Origin: Oscillatoriales cyanobacterium
GTDB lineage: Bacteria; Cyanobacteriota; Cyanobacteriia; Cyanobacteriales; Microcoleaceae
NCBI GenBank assembly: GCA_004292955.1
Contig: RDXX01000048.1
Coordinates: forward strand, 1-33,770
Length of the DNA: 33,770 bases
Direction of reading: 5' to 3'
Shown here: positions 1 through 6,499 of the stretch, piece after piece
Layout of the letters: every line of letters begins with the position of its first letter
Numbering within the stretch: position 1 is the stretch's first letter
Notes under the pieces: model-generated
What the model was told of the DNA's origin: nothing
The model's database searches: none
Seen by the model: only the letters and a program-made list of their open reading frames with translations
Position numbers and translations under genes: made by a program

Positions 1-112
1 CGTCACAAATACTGCAAAACTGTTCACCGCAATGATGGTTATATGTATGGGTTTTCCACTCTTGTCCGCTAAATCGATGATTAGAGGCGTACCGATCGAC
101 TCCAAGCGAGTA

Positions 113-895
113 TTAGCGAAGCGGTTGACCAAAATCGATAATCCGCTCCCAGGAAGCAGCAGGACGGCGTACAGGGGCAGAACTTACCCCCTGCCGTCTG
201 TTAACCGGAACCCTGACCAAAGGCACATTTATCGGTCGGATTTGGTCGTTTGGAGTTGACATCCCCGAAGAGTTTTGCTCGTAAGTTATAACCTCAGCCG
301 AGGCAGGTTGGACAGACGCTTTGGCAGGAGTTGAGTTAGAATCGGCTGACTGCGGATTAGGTGGTACTGGGATTGCAGGCGGTGTTTGGGTTTCGAGAGT
401 TGCTTGATAGGAAGCAGGCTCGATCGAGGGACGCAACACCCAGCGATTTTCTACCCCGACTCTTTGAAATTTAATTTGTTCACCGTTGAAAGCCACTCCG
501 GGAGCCAAATTTACCAAAATTCTCGCGTTTCCTGATGGCAGTTGAATTATCGCCACGGAACGCACATTGCCTTGCGGGTATAGTTGAGTTGCATCAACGG
601 CGATCGGAGTATTGGGCAAATCCACAGCAATTTGAGACGGGTTGAGTAGGGAATAGGTGGGAGTTTTGCCCTCTGGGAGAGTAATTTCTAGCTGATTTGT
701 AGCTGGATCGAACCGCCAACTCGTGACTGTAGAAGCATTGGCTGGTTGCTGTGCGATTTGGAGTGTCGCAACTGTGGTGGTTGCTGCTATGCTCAGGGCG
801 ATCGACACAGAGCCTAAAAATGAGCGTACCAGACACTTAGCAGTCAGTTGGTCTAAGTCTGTCCAAAATTTCAGCGGTAATTTTTTGTATTGCAT
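113..895 (-). CDS. Secreted AMIN-domain protein without an amidase domain
   Basis: A 260-residue protein starting at ATG 893-895. Residues ~20-54 form a hydrophobic signal peptide ending near PANAS, so export is likely. Residues ~55-170 resemble an AMIN domain (VTSWRFDPATNQLEITLPEG, then PSQIAVDLPNTP, NVRSVAIIQLPSGNARILVNLAPGV). AMIN domains localise periplasmic proteins to peptidoglycan or envelope complexes, for example in AmiC-type amidases and secretins. The rest (~175-260) is low-complexity, rich in Pro, Ser, Thr, Ala and Arg, and no amidase_3 catalytic domain follows, so this is not an AmiC enzyme as encoded. No good Shine-Dalgarno is visible upstream. The 112 bases beyond the stop hold no supported gene. 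The domain call rests on pattern recognition; the envelope role is inferred. Confidence 0.72.
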   Translation of the reverse strand: MQYKKLPLKFWTDLDQLTAKCLVRSFLGSVSIALSIAATTTVATLQIAQQPANASTVTSWRFDPATNQLEITLPEGKTPTYSLLNPSQIAVDLPNTPIAVDATQLYPQGNVRSVAIIQLPSGNARILVNLAPGVAFNGEQIKFQRVGVENRWVLRPSIEPASYQATLETQTPPAIPVPPNPQSADSNSTPAKASVQPASAEVITYEQNSSGMSTPNDQIRPINVPLVRVPVNRRQGVSSAPVRRPAASWERIIDFGQPLR

Positions 896-1282
896 GGCTG
901 TGTAAAAGTTGAGATTTTAACTAGCTTTGAGGATAATTTTTTTTGGTAGAGGTGTTGCGGGCGATTTGCGATCGGGATATGTGCGATCGGCAGTACAACT
1001 AACCGCAAGGGTAGCTTAACGCTGAAAGTTTAGCATTAATGGGTAATTGAAAAATTGGAAGTTAACACTTTCTGCCTAATCCCGAATGCCAACAGATACG
1101 CATTCATCCTTCTTTTCTTTTCCTTACCCTTCAACCAAGATTGTCCGAAGAGAGGAACGAAGCAAACAAGAGTGTCTATTTTTCATTGAATTTCCGTGTA
1201 ATAATCTCCGATCAGAACAGTGTTACACCACAAGCAGCCGAAGAAAGATTAGTCGTGCGCGTTTTATGAAGAATTCAATAAT
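896..1282. other. Intergenic region between divergent AMIN and Nudix genes
   Basis: 387 bases between divergently transcribed genes, so promoters for both should lie here. I see an A/T-rich stretch near 920-945 and several GCGATC-type octamer fragments around 965-985, but no promoter pair that I can defend. A 66-codon open frame (1086-1286) overlaps the Nudix start by ATGA; its composition does not look coding and it is not annotated as a gene. Confidence 0.5.
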
Positions 1283-1837
1283 ATGAAAAATTTAACTAAA
1301 TGGAAATTACTGCGATCGCGCTTCGTGCTTAACCACAAGTGGTGTCAAGTCAGACAAGATGAAATAGAATTGCCAAGCGGACAAATTATCGACGACTTTT
1401 TTATTAATGTCCGACCCAATATCGCCCTAATATTTGCGGTAACAGAACAGCAAGAACTTGTATGTGTGCGTCAATACAGGCATGGCGTCGGCGAAATTTT
1501 ACTCGAACTCCCGGCTGGGAGTTTCAATCCTGCCGAAGAAAGTGGCAAAGCTGCTGCCGCCCGAGAACTGGCTGAAGAAACCGGATATGTTGCTGAAGAA
1601 ATTTTGGAACTAGCAGTTTTATACGACAATCCCGTAAAAGACACTAATTCTATTTACTTATACCTTGGTAAAAATGTCAAGCTTGCCAGCCAAATTAAAT
1701 TGGATATTACAGAAGATATTGAAGTAGTTTTAGTACCCATTTCAGAAGTTTTGTTGAAAATAACCAATCGAGAAATTTGTGTAGCTGGAAGCATCGCAGC
1801 TATTTTTTTAGGATTAGATTTTTTAAACAAACATTAG
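1283..1837 (+). CDS. Nudix hydrolase, ADP-ribose pyrophosphatase-like
   Basis: A 184-residue protein. Nudix enzymes hydrolyse nucleoside diphosphates linked to another moiety; the ADP-ribose/ADP-sugar branch fits best because of QYRHGVGEILLELPAG just before the Nudix box. The box reads from PAGSFNPAEES through RELAEETGY, giving the REUxEExGU core with the Mg-binding glutamates. The spacing from the first Gly to the first Glu is one residue longer than the GX5EX7REUXEEXGU consensus. An N-terminal beta-rich segment (~residues 5-60) and the C-terminal part are typical of the family. It is a single cytoplasmic gene with no obvious operon partner. The start is ATG 1283; no clear ribosome site precedes it. 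The substrate is inferred from family resemblance only. Confidence 0.85.
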   Translation: MKNLTKWKLLRSRFVLNHKWCQVRQDEIELPSGQIIDDFFINVRPNIALIFAVTEQQELVCVRQYRHGVGEILLELPAGSFNPAEESGKAAAARELAEETGYVAEEILELAVLYDNPVKDTNSIYLYLGKNVKLASQIKLDITEDIEVVLVPISEVLLKITNREICVAGSIAAIFLGLDFLNKH

Positions 1838-1850
1838 TTGGGTTTGTAGT

Positions 1851-1866
1851 GAGGACTTTAGTCCTC
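1851..1866. terminator. Hairpin downstream of the Nudix gene
   Basis: GAGGACT-TT-AGTCCTC forms a 7-bp stem beginning 14 bases after the Nudix stop. It belongs to a family of GTAGTGAGGACTTTAGTCC-like elements also present at 16213-16273 and 27612-27710, so it may be a dispersed palindromic repeat that also serves as a terminator. No long U-tract follows. Confidence 0.4.
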
Positions 1867-1993
1867 TCTTGGATGCGGACTTGCCTTTCTCACTAAGATT
1901 GTTTTTGCAATACGCTTTGAATAAGAAATTTCAAGAGATCCCCTCGCATCCCCCGATCGAAGCATGGTAGTTTTATTATGGGGAGAGAGAGAT

Positions 1994-2063
1994 AGGTACG
2001 TAGTTGGGCTTCAGCCCTCTTTAGACGTATAGATAAAGGAGGCTCAAGCCCAACTACGTACCT
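1994..2063. repeat. Long inverted repeat (palindromic intergenic element)
   Basis: The left arm at 1994-2016 (AGGTACGTAGTTGGGCTT...) pairs with the right arm at 2041-2063 with one mismatch, around a ~24-base loop that itself pairs partly. A related sequence, AGGTACGTTGTTGGGATGCGAG, is present at about 33500-33521. This is consistent with a dispersed non-coding palindromic family. Confidence 0.75.
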
Positions 2064-2192
2064 TTATTTATTAATGATAAAATTAATTACACTACGATCG
2101 CTCGCCAAGCTTGTAAATTAGTAATTTCTGGCCTTTGATTGTGCAATTAATTGTGTCCGGTTACTTAAAAAACGGTTTGTAGTATTGAAGCG

Positions 2193-2240
2193 TTGGTTTC
2201 TGGCGATCGATCCCTTAAAGCACCAACCGCCAGAAACCAA
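2193..2240. repeat. 13-bp inverted repeat
   Basis: TTGGTTTCTGGCG at 2193-2205 is the exact reverse complement of 2228-2240, with a 22-base loop. No function can be assigned; it is not next to a start or stop codon. Confidence 0.6.
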
Positions 2241-2402
2241 GCGGGGAAAGATATTGAGAGTTATTGAAGATGTCTGTTAGTCATTAGTCAGCAGTCATTA
2301 GTTGCGATCGTCATTTCCGAGAGAGTATCCTAGTAAGGTGCGCCGCTATGCCATAATTGTAAATAGCCAGAATTCTTGTAGCGACGCAGCCTACTTATTC
2401 CC

Positions 2403-2554
2403 TCTTGCATCTTCCTTCAATCACTGACATCGATTACAAAATCCGTTGCCGAACTTCCTGATTCCCTCTTCCTTCGTCTTTTTGGCTTCTTGCATCTTCC
2501 TTCAATCACTGACATCGATTACAAAATCATTGCTAAACTTCCTGATTCCTTCTT
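2403..2554. repeat. Degenerate direct repeat, period ~85 bp, entering the dehydratase ORF
   Basis: The 41 bases at 2403-2443 recur identically at 2488-2528 (both begin TCTTGCATCTTCCTTCAATC). Past this block, with a one-base length difference, both copies continue as AACTTCCTGATTCC followed by polypyrimidine CTTCCTTCTTGCCTC runs to about 2620. The second copy lies inside the reading frame of the downstream gene and encodes Phe/Leu/Ser-rich sequence. Confidence 0.85.
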
Positions 2555-3036
2555 TCCTCTTGCCTCTTCCTTCTTGCCTCTTCCTTCTTGCTTCGTCTTT
2601 CTTGCTTCTTGCTTCGTCTGATAGAATCCCGCCAACAGCCGAACAGGTTGCACCCGCTTATCGCTCAATATCCTCTAAATTCGTAGCACAAAATTATGAA
2701 AATAGCAAACTCAAACCCTTAAGCGAAAAGGAAGTTTCTCAGCGCTTGCAAAATTTGCCTAATTGGACTAGAGAAGGTAAAACTATTAAATATACGCACG
2801 AATTTAAAAATTTTGTCGAAGCTGTCAGTTTTGTAAATTGTCTGATTTCCCCCTCAGAAAAAGCTGGCCACCATCCCGATATTGCTATTGCTTACAACCG
2901 CGTCACGATAAGTCTCACAACTCACGATGCAGAGGCGCTGACACAACAAGACTTCGATCTAGCCGAGACAATCTCTAAATTAGTCAGCGACTGGATGCCC
3001 GGAAATGTTTGTTTAGTAGTGGAAGGTTCTGGATAA
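2446..3036 (+). CDS. Pterin-4a-carbinolamine dehydratase-like protein with repeat-derived leader
   Basis: The last ~105 residues match pterin-4a-carbinolamine dehydratase (4a-hydroxytetrahydrobiopterin dehydratase, PhhB/DCoH). They run from PLSEKEVSQRLQNLPNWTRE through the signature HHPDIAIAYNRVTISLTTHD, with paired His residues, the later His-Asp and a following Asp in DFDLAE. The enzyme dehydrates a hydroxylated pterin and recycles tetrahydrobiopterin. The first ~90 residues are odd: no ATG lies in frame, the open frame begins with TTG at 2446, and residues 1-65 are translated from polypyrimidine direct repeats into a Leu/Phe/Ser-rich hydrophobic string. The true start is uncertain; the leader could act as a membrane or signal segment, or the gene may have lost its original start. 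The stop overlaps the next gene's ATG (TAATG), suggesting translational coupling. Confidence 0.75.
   Translation: MPNFLIPSSFVFLASCIFLQSLTSITKSLLNFLIPSFLLPLPSCLFLLASSFLLLASSDRIPPTAEQVAPAYRSISSKFVAQNYENSKLKPLSEKEVSQRLQNLPNWTREGKTIKYTHEFKNFVEAVSFVNCLISPSEKAGHHPDIAIAYNRVTISLTTHDAEALTQQDFDLAETISKLVSDWMPGNVCLVVEGSG
3021..3026 (+). promoter_or_regulatory. Ribosome binding site that decides the haemagglutinin/CHAT start
   Basis: GGAAGG lies 9 bases before ATG 3036, inside the end of the dehydratase-like gene. The ATG shares one base with that gene's TAA. This favours 3036 over the upstream in-frame TTG at 3009 and places the signal peptide at the true N-terminus. Confidence 0.65.
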
Positions 3037-5222
3037 TGATTTTACTGTACCAAATCGCCAACAATCAAGCAAAAAGTCAAGCAAAAAAGCTGTTTTTAAT
3101 TTTATCATTTTGCTTATTCCTCGGGGAAACGGCTGCTTTCGGGCAATCGGTTATCCCCGCGAATGACGGCACCGGTACTACCATCGTCCCTCAAGGAAAT
3201 CGAATCGATATTAGCGGTGGTCAACTATCGGGAGATGGGGTTAATCTTTTCCAGAGTTTCCAACGGTTTGGCTTGAACAAAAATCAAACAGCGAATTTTA
3301 TTTCCAATCCTAACATCCAAAATATTTTAGGGCGAGTTGTTGGCGGAGAACCGTCTATAATTAATGGCTCGATCCAAGTTAGCGGTGGCAATTCCAATTT
3401 GTTTTTAATCAATCCAGCGGGTATTATTTTTGGCAGTAATTCTCAGTTAAATGTACCCGCATCCTTTACTGCTACCACTGCTAATAGCATGGGTTTTGGC
3501 AATAATTTTTTGAACGCGATCGGTTCTAACAACTATCTGAATTTAACAGGAAATCCCAGCAGTTTTGTATTTTCGGATGTGACACCTGCCAGCATTGTGA
3601 ATCGCGGCAACTTGGCGGTAAAACCAGGGGAAAATATAACTTTACTCGGTGGCAGGGTTACAAATACAGGTCAAGTTACAGCACTGGGAGGTACAATTAA
3701 CATCCTTTCAGTAACAAGCCCAAGTGTTGTCCGTATCAGCCAACCAGGATATTTGCTCAGTATAGAAGTCAGCAGCCAAGCATTGAATTCTCAAGGGGAA
3801 AATCCCAATACATCCAGCGAAAACTCATCTGCAACTCTTCCCGAATTGCTGACAGGTAAGGGTGAAAAAGTTAATAATGCTTCAGATGTTGCTGTTAATA
3901 GTGACGGTAGCGTTCAATTAACCAGATCTGCCTCGCAAACTCTCCCTCCTAATAATTTAAGACAAAATAACAGCGGGACAGCTCAAACATCTCCACAACC
4001 TAGTAATACCAACAATCCCAATCCGGCTGCTAATACTAATAATGGCGCCAGCGCTCCACAAACTACTAATACGAGCAATCCCAATCCGCCTGTTAATGAC
4101 AATAAGGACGATATGCCTCCACAGCTTAATACCGCAAATCTCAATGTCACTCCTAATAATACTAATGTTGTGATGTCCCCACAACCGAATACGGGTAATT
4201 TAAATTATCTTCCTAATAATATTCAGGTTCCTCCCTATTTAGCCGCTCAAATTGTGAAACAGGGTAACAATCTGCAAAATGCTCTGGCACCCAATATCCA
4301 GCCAAATTTTCCTATAAATCAACAGCTTATTCCTAGAGGTTTTTCCGTGCCAATGATGAATAATATGGAGCTGTTGTCTGCGCGCCAGATTATTAATAAC
4401 CTGCCGATAAATGGGAATATCGATCGCACTTCCATTTTTACCAGTAGCCAGCCAAATTTTATTATCAACCAACAGATTAATCCTAACAAAGCTCCAACAC
4501 TGGCTCCCAACATTCAGGTAATTGATGCTCGCAATCTTCCCGGGAATCCCCCGATGTCCGCTGCGCCCAATATAACTCAAATGCGGGCCCGCCTCGGGCA
4601 GAATCTGCCCCCCGGCGTCCCGAATATTCCCAGTGGTGTAGCGAATCCTTCGGCAAATATGCAGGCAATTGCTAACATCAATTCCATGCTATCTTTAGAT
4701 GGAAACCGAGCTGAGAAATATGCTGATTATTTTGGGAATGGCTTTACCAATCCCAATCTCGGCGCTGAAAATATCCGCGAAACTTTGCTCAAAGTTGCCT
4801 CGCAAACAGGCAAGAGATCGGCAATTATTTATATTAACTTATTTAGCGATCGAGTAGAATTATTACTGTTCTCTCCCGAAGGTTCGGCGATTAGAAAAAC
4901 TGTACCGGAAGCCAATCGGGAGAGCATCATCAAACTAGCAACGGAATTCCGCGCAGAAATCTTGAATCCTGGGAATCTGAACACCACCAGCTACAAAGCA
5001 TCCGCTCAAAAACTTTATAGTTTGCTGATTGCACCTTTAGAAACAGACTTGCAGGAACAAAATATCAATACGCTGTTATTTTCACTGGATACCGGTTTGC
5101 GGAGTCTCCCCTTATCTGCTCTTTATGACGGCAAACAATTCCTGGTAGAAAAATATTCTCTCAGTCTAATACCCGCTATTTCCCTTACCAGAAAGAATTG
5201 GTTGAAAGCCGGAACCCTTTGA
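3036..5222 (+). CDS. Secreted filamentous-haemagglutinin N-domain/CHAT protein, truncated within the CHAT domain
   Basis: 728 residues from ATG 3036. Residues ~1-37 are a signal peptide (KKLFLILSFCLFLGETAAFG). Residues ~38-230 match the filamentous-haemagglutinin (TPS secretion) N-terminal domain, with GNRIDISGGQLSGDGVNLFQ, NPNIQNILGRVVGG and the hallmark NLFLINPAGIIFG. The middle (~250-520) is Asn/Pro/Thr-rich and low in complexity. From ~560 a CHAT (caspase-like protease) domain begins (SAIIYINLFSDRVELLLFSP, LLFSLDTGLRSLPLSALYDG, KYSLSLIPAISLT). The frame then meets an insertion and ends at TGA 5220 before the catalytic His/Cys. The remainder of CHAT lies at 5328-6110 in the same frame. TPS-domain proteins normally need a TpsB/ShlB outer-membrane partner; none is in this window. 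The truncated product should lack protease activity unless read through. Confidence 0.8.
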   Translation: MILLYQIANNQAKSQAKKLFLILSFCLFLGETAAFGQSVIPANDGTGTTIVPQGNRIDISGGQLSGDGVNLFQSFQRFGLNKNQTANFISNPNIQNILGRVVGGEPSIINGSIQVSGGNSNLFLINPAGIIFGSNSQLNVPASFTATTANSMGFGNNFLNAIGSNNYLNLTGNPSSFVFSDVTPASIVNRGNLAVKPGENITLLGGRVTNTGQVTALGGTINILSVTSPSVVRISQPGYLLSIEVSSQALNSQGENPNTSSENSSATLPELLTGKGEKVNNASDVAVNSDGSVQLTRSASQTLPPNNLRQNNSGTAQTSPQPSNTNNPNPAANTNNGASAPQTTNTSNPNPPVNDNKDDMPPQLNTANLNVTPNNTNVVMSPQPNTGNLNYLPNNIQVPPYLAAQIVKQGNNLQNALAPNIQPNFPINQQLIPRGFSVPMMNNMELLSARQIINNLPINGNIDRTSIFTSSQPNFIINQQINPNKAPTLAPNIQVIDARNLPGNPPMSAAPNITQMRARLGQNLPPGVPNIPSGVANPSANMQAIANINSMLSLDGNRAEKYADYFGNGFTNPNLGAENIRETLLKVASQTGKRSAIIYINLFSDRVELLLFSPEGSAIRKTVPEANRESIIKLATEFRAEILNPGNLNTTSYKASAQKLYSLLIAPLETDLQEQNINTLLFSLDTGLRSLPLSALYDGKQFLVEKYSLSLIPAISLTRKNWLKAGTL

Positions 5223-5327
5223 GGGAGAAATGAAAATCAGACTATTCATTACTCCAATCCTCTTCCTTCTAGGTAGAGGTTGCTCTCAAACTGTCAACTG
5301 TCAACTGTCAACTGTCAACTGTTGAAC
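5190..5327. repeat. ~138-bp insertion with CTGTCAA heptamer array splitting the CHAT gene
   Basis: Family-like sequence stops after SLT (codon 5187-5189) and resumes with DTRYVSLQNASVLAMG (codon 5328). The segment between is 138 bases (46 codons), so the frame is unchanged, but it holds TGA (5220) and TAG (5274). Its 3' part has four perfect CTGTCAA heptamers (5291-5318) and a degenerate fifth. The same heptamer family appears near 28059-28087 and, reverse-complemented, at 33435-33455. An 11-base direct repeat ATACCCGCTAT (5169-5179 and 5329-5339) brackets the region. The exact junctions are inferred from how CHAT proteins usually read. Confidence 0.7.
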
Positions 5328-6110
5328 GATACCCGCTATGTATCGCTACAAAATGCCTCTGTTTTAGCAATGGGAGCCGCTCAATTCGATCGGTTAGATC
5401 CCCTACCAGCAGTGCCAATAGAACTATCTACTATTGTAGATTTGTGGCAGGGGAAATCTTTCTTGAACGAACAATTTACCCTGAACAACCTGAAATTCCA
5501 ACGCAGTAGAAATCCTTATCAAATAATTCATTTAGCAACTCACGGCGAGTTTAAACCGGGAGCAGCGAGCAACTCTTTTATTCAACTGTGGGATGGAAAA
5601 CTGCAATTAGATCAACTCAGAAATTTGGGGTGGAACAATCCACCTGTGGAGTTATTGGTACTATCAGCTTGCCGCACAGCACTCGGAGATGAGACAACGG
5701 AAATGGGTTTTGCTGGCTTGGCATTTCAAGCAGGAGTTAAGTCGGCTTTAGCGAGTTTGTGGTATGTTTCTGATGAAGGTACGTTAGCATTGATGAGCGA
5801 GTTTTACCATCAATTAAAAACAGCTCCGATCAAAGCTGAAGCTCTCAGAGCAGCGCAAATTGCTATGATCCAAGGTCAAGTTCGGATCGAAAATGGAGTC
5901 TTGTGGGGCCCTTTTGTTGCAGCCAAACGGGGAGGGCAAAATAGCCAGCAAGCCATCCGAGAAATGGCAGGTAATGGCGATTCCCTACCCTACCCTTCGG
6001 GAACCCCTACGGGGAACGGGAACTCATTAGGGGAAGATAGCTTCGCTGCACAAAATCTCACTCATCCCTATTTTTGGTCTGCTTTTACAATGATTGGTAG
6101 TCCTTGGTAA
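5280..6110 (+). pseudogene. C-terminal part of the CHAT protease domain, separated by the insertion
   Basis: The open frame starts right after TAG 5274 with no natural start; homologous sequence begins near 5328. It holds the catalytic half of the CHAT domain: His in IIHLATHGEF (codon 5541) and Cys in LVLSACRTALGDE (codon 5670), followed by GLAFQAGVKSALASLWYVSD and the usual end HPYFWSAFTMIGSPW. It is in the same frame as the upstream 3036-5222 segment, so the two were very probably one gene of about 978 codons. A Gly/Asn/Ser/Pro-rich stretch (coded at ~5965-6055) just before the final HPYFW motif also looks inserted. Without read-through or an internal start this piece would not be translated; an independent protein from an internal start cannot be excluded. 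Confidence 0.8.
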
Positions 6111-6246
6111 TCGATGTGAAATTAAATTAGATGGGGGATTGTGAAATCTTAAATCTCATATCAATTCCGTCAGCATCGGAATCATTCATCTCTCTATTCT
6201 CTGCCTCCGCGCCCTCTGCGTTCTCTGCGGTTAAATTATTCCGATA

Positions 6247-6279
6247 CAACCGGAATTGATATGATATCAATTCCGGTTG
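6247..6279. repeat. Perfect 16-bp inverted repeat
   Basis: CAACCGGAATTGATAT (6247-6262) is the exact reverse complement of 6264-6279, with a single central base. Shorter degenerate versions of the arm occur near 6157-6186 and 6375-6396, so it is part of a small repeat family. Confidence 0.8.
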
Positions 6280-6295
6280 CACCGGAATCATATAG

Positions 6296-6358
6296 AGGAC
6301 ACGGCAGTGCCGTGTCCCTACCGTGATTAATTGTAGGGACACGGCAGTGCCGTGTCCT
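6296..6358. repeat. Two 21-bp palindromes nested in a 26-bp inverted repeat
   Basis: GGACACGGCA-G-TGCCGTGTCC occurs at 6297-6317 and 6337-6357. The flanking CTAC and GTAG extend these so that 6296-6321 pairs with 6333-6358 (one mismatch) around an 11-base spacer. Both local and long-range stems are possible. Confidence 0.85.
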
Positions 6359-6418
6359 GGCTTTGGGTAATAATTCCGATGCTACCGGATTTGATATCCA
6401 ATCTCAAATCTCGAATTA

Positions 6419-6464
6419 AATATTGAGAAACCCGGTTTGTTCGCAAACCGGGTTTCTCAATATT
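6419..6464. terminator. 21-bp perfect hairpin with TTCG loop, probable bidirectional terminator
   Basis: The arm 6419-6439 (AATATTGAGAAACCCGGTTT and G) is exactly complementary to 6444-6464, with the loop TTCG at 6440-6443. It lies 36 bases after the giant gene's stop on the minus strand and between convergent genes. The A/T-rich outer stem supplies short U-rich flanks on both strands. GAGAAACCCGGTT-type hairpins may also be a dispersed repeat family; termination is inferred. Confidence 0.65.
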
Positions 6465-6499
6465 AGGTCAAATTGGGCGCATTAAATGCGCGGTGCTGT

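Larger units (their letters stand above)
1838..2445. other. Repeat-rich intergenic region without a gene
   Basis: 608 bases with no supported gene. It contains the 1851-1866 hairpin, a long inverted repeat at 1994-2063, a 13-bp inverted repeat (2193-2205 with 2228-2240), and partial direct repeats of GTCATTAGT around 2275-2310. A degenerate direct repeat begins at 2403 and continues into the next gene. Confidence 0.7.
6111..6499. other. Intergenic palindrome cluster between convergent genes
   Basis: 389 bases between the ends of the plus-strand CHAT segment and the minus-strand giant gene, with no convincing gene (an open frame at 6127-6342 merely crosses the repeats). It is almost entirely palindromic or repeated: degenerate copies of a TTCCGATACAACCGGAATTGA-like unit, two copies of a 21-bp palindrome, and a long hairpin at the giant gene's 3' side. 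Confidence 0.75.

Noticed and set aside
1086..1286. 66-codon frame overlapping the Nudix start by ATGA
   Set aside because: Composition is unlike a protein, no family is recognised and no ribosome site is seen; the overlap alone is not enough.
3009..3035. Upstream TTG start for the haemagglutinin/CHAT protein
   Set aside because: It would put nine extra residues before a standard signal peptide; ATG 3036 has a better-placed ribosome site and the coupled TAATG arrangement.
5291..5325. Heptamer array considered as a CRISPR-like or phage attachment structure
   Set aside because: The units are 7 bases and contiguous with no spacers, and no integrase or cas gene is nearby.
6127..6342. 71-codon minus-strand frame
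   Set aside because: It runs across palindromic intergenic repeats and would encode repeat sequence only.
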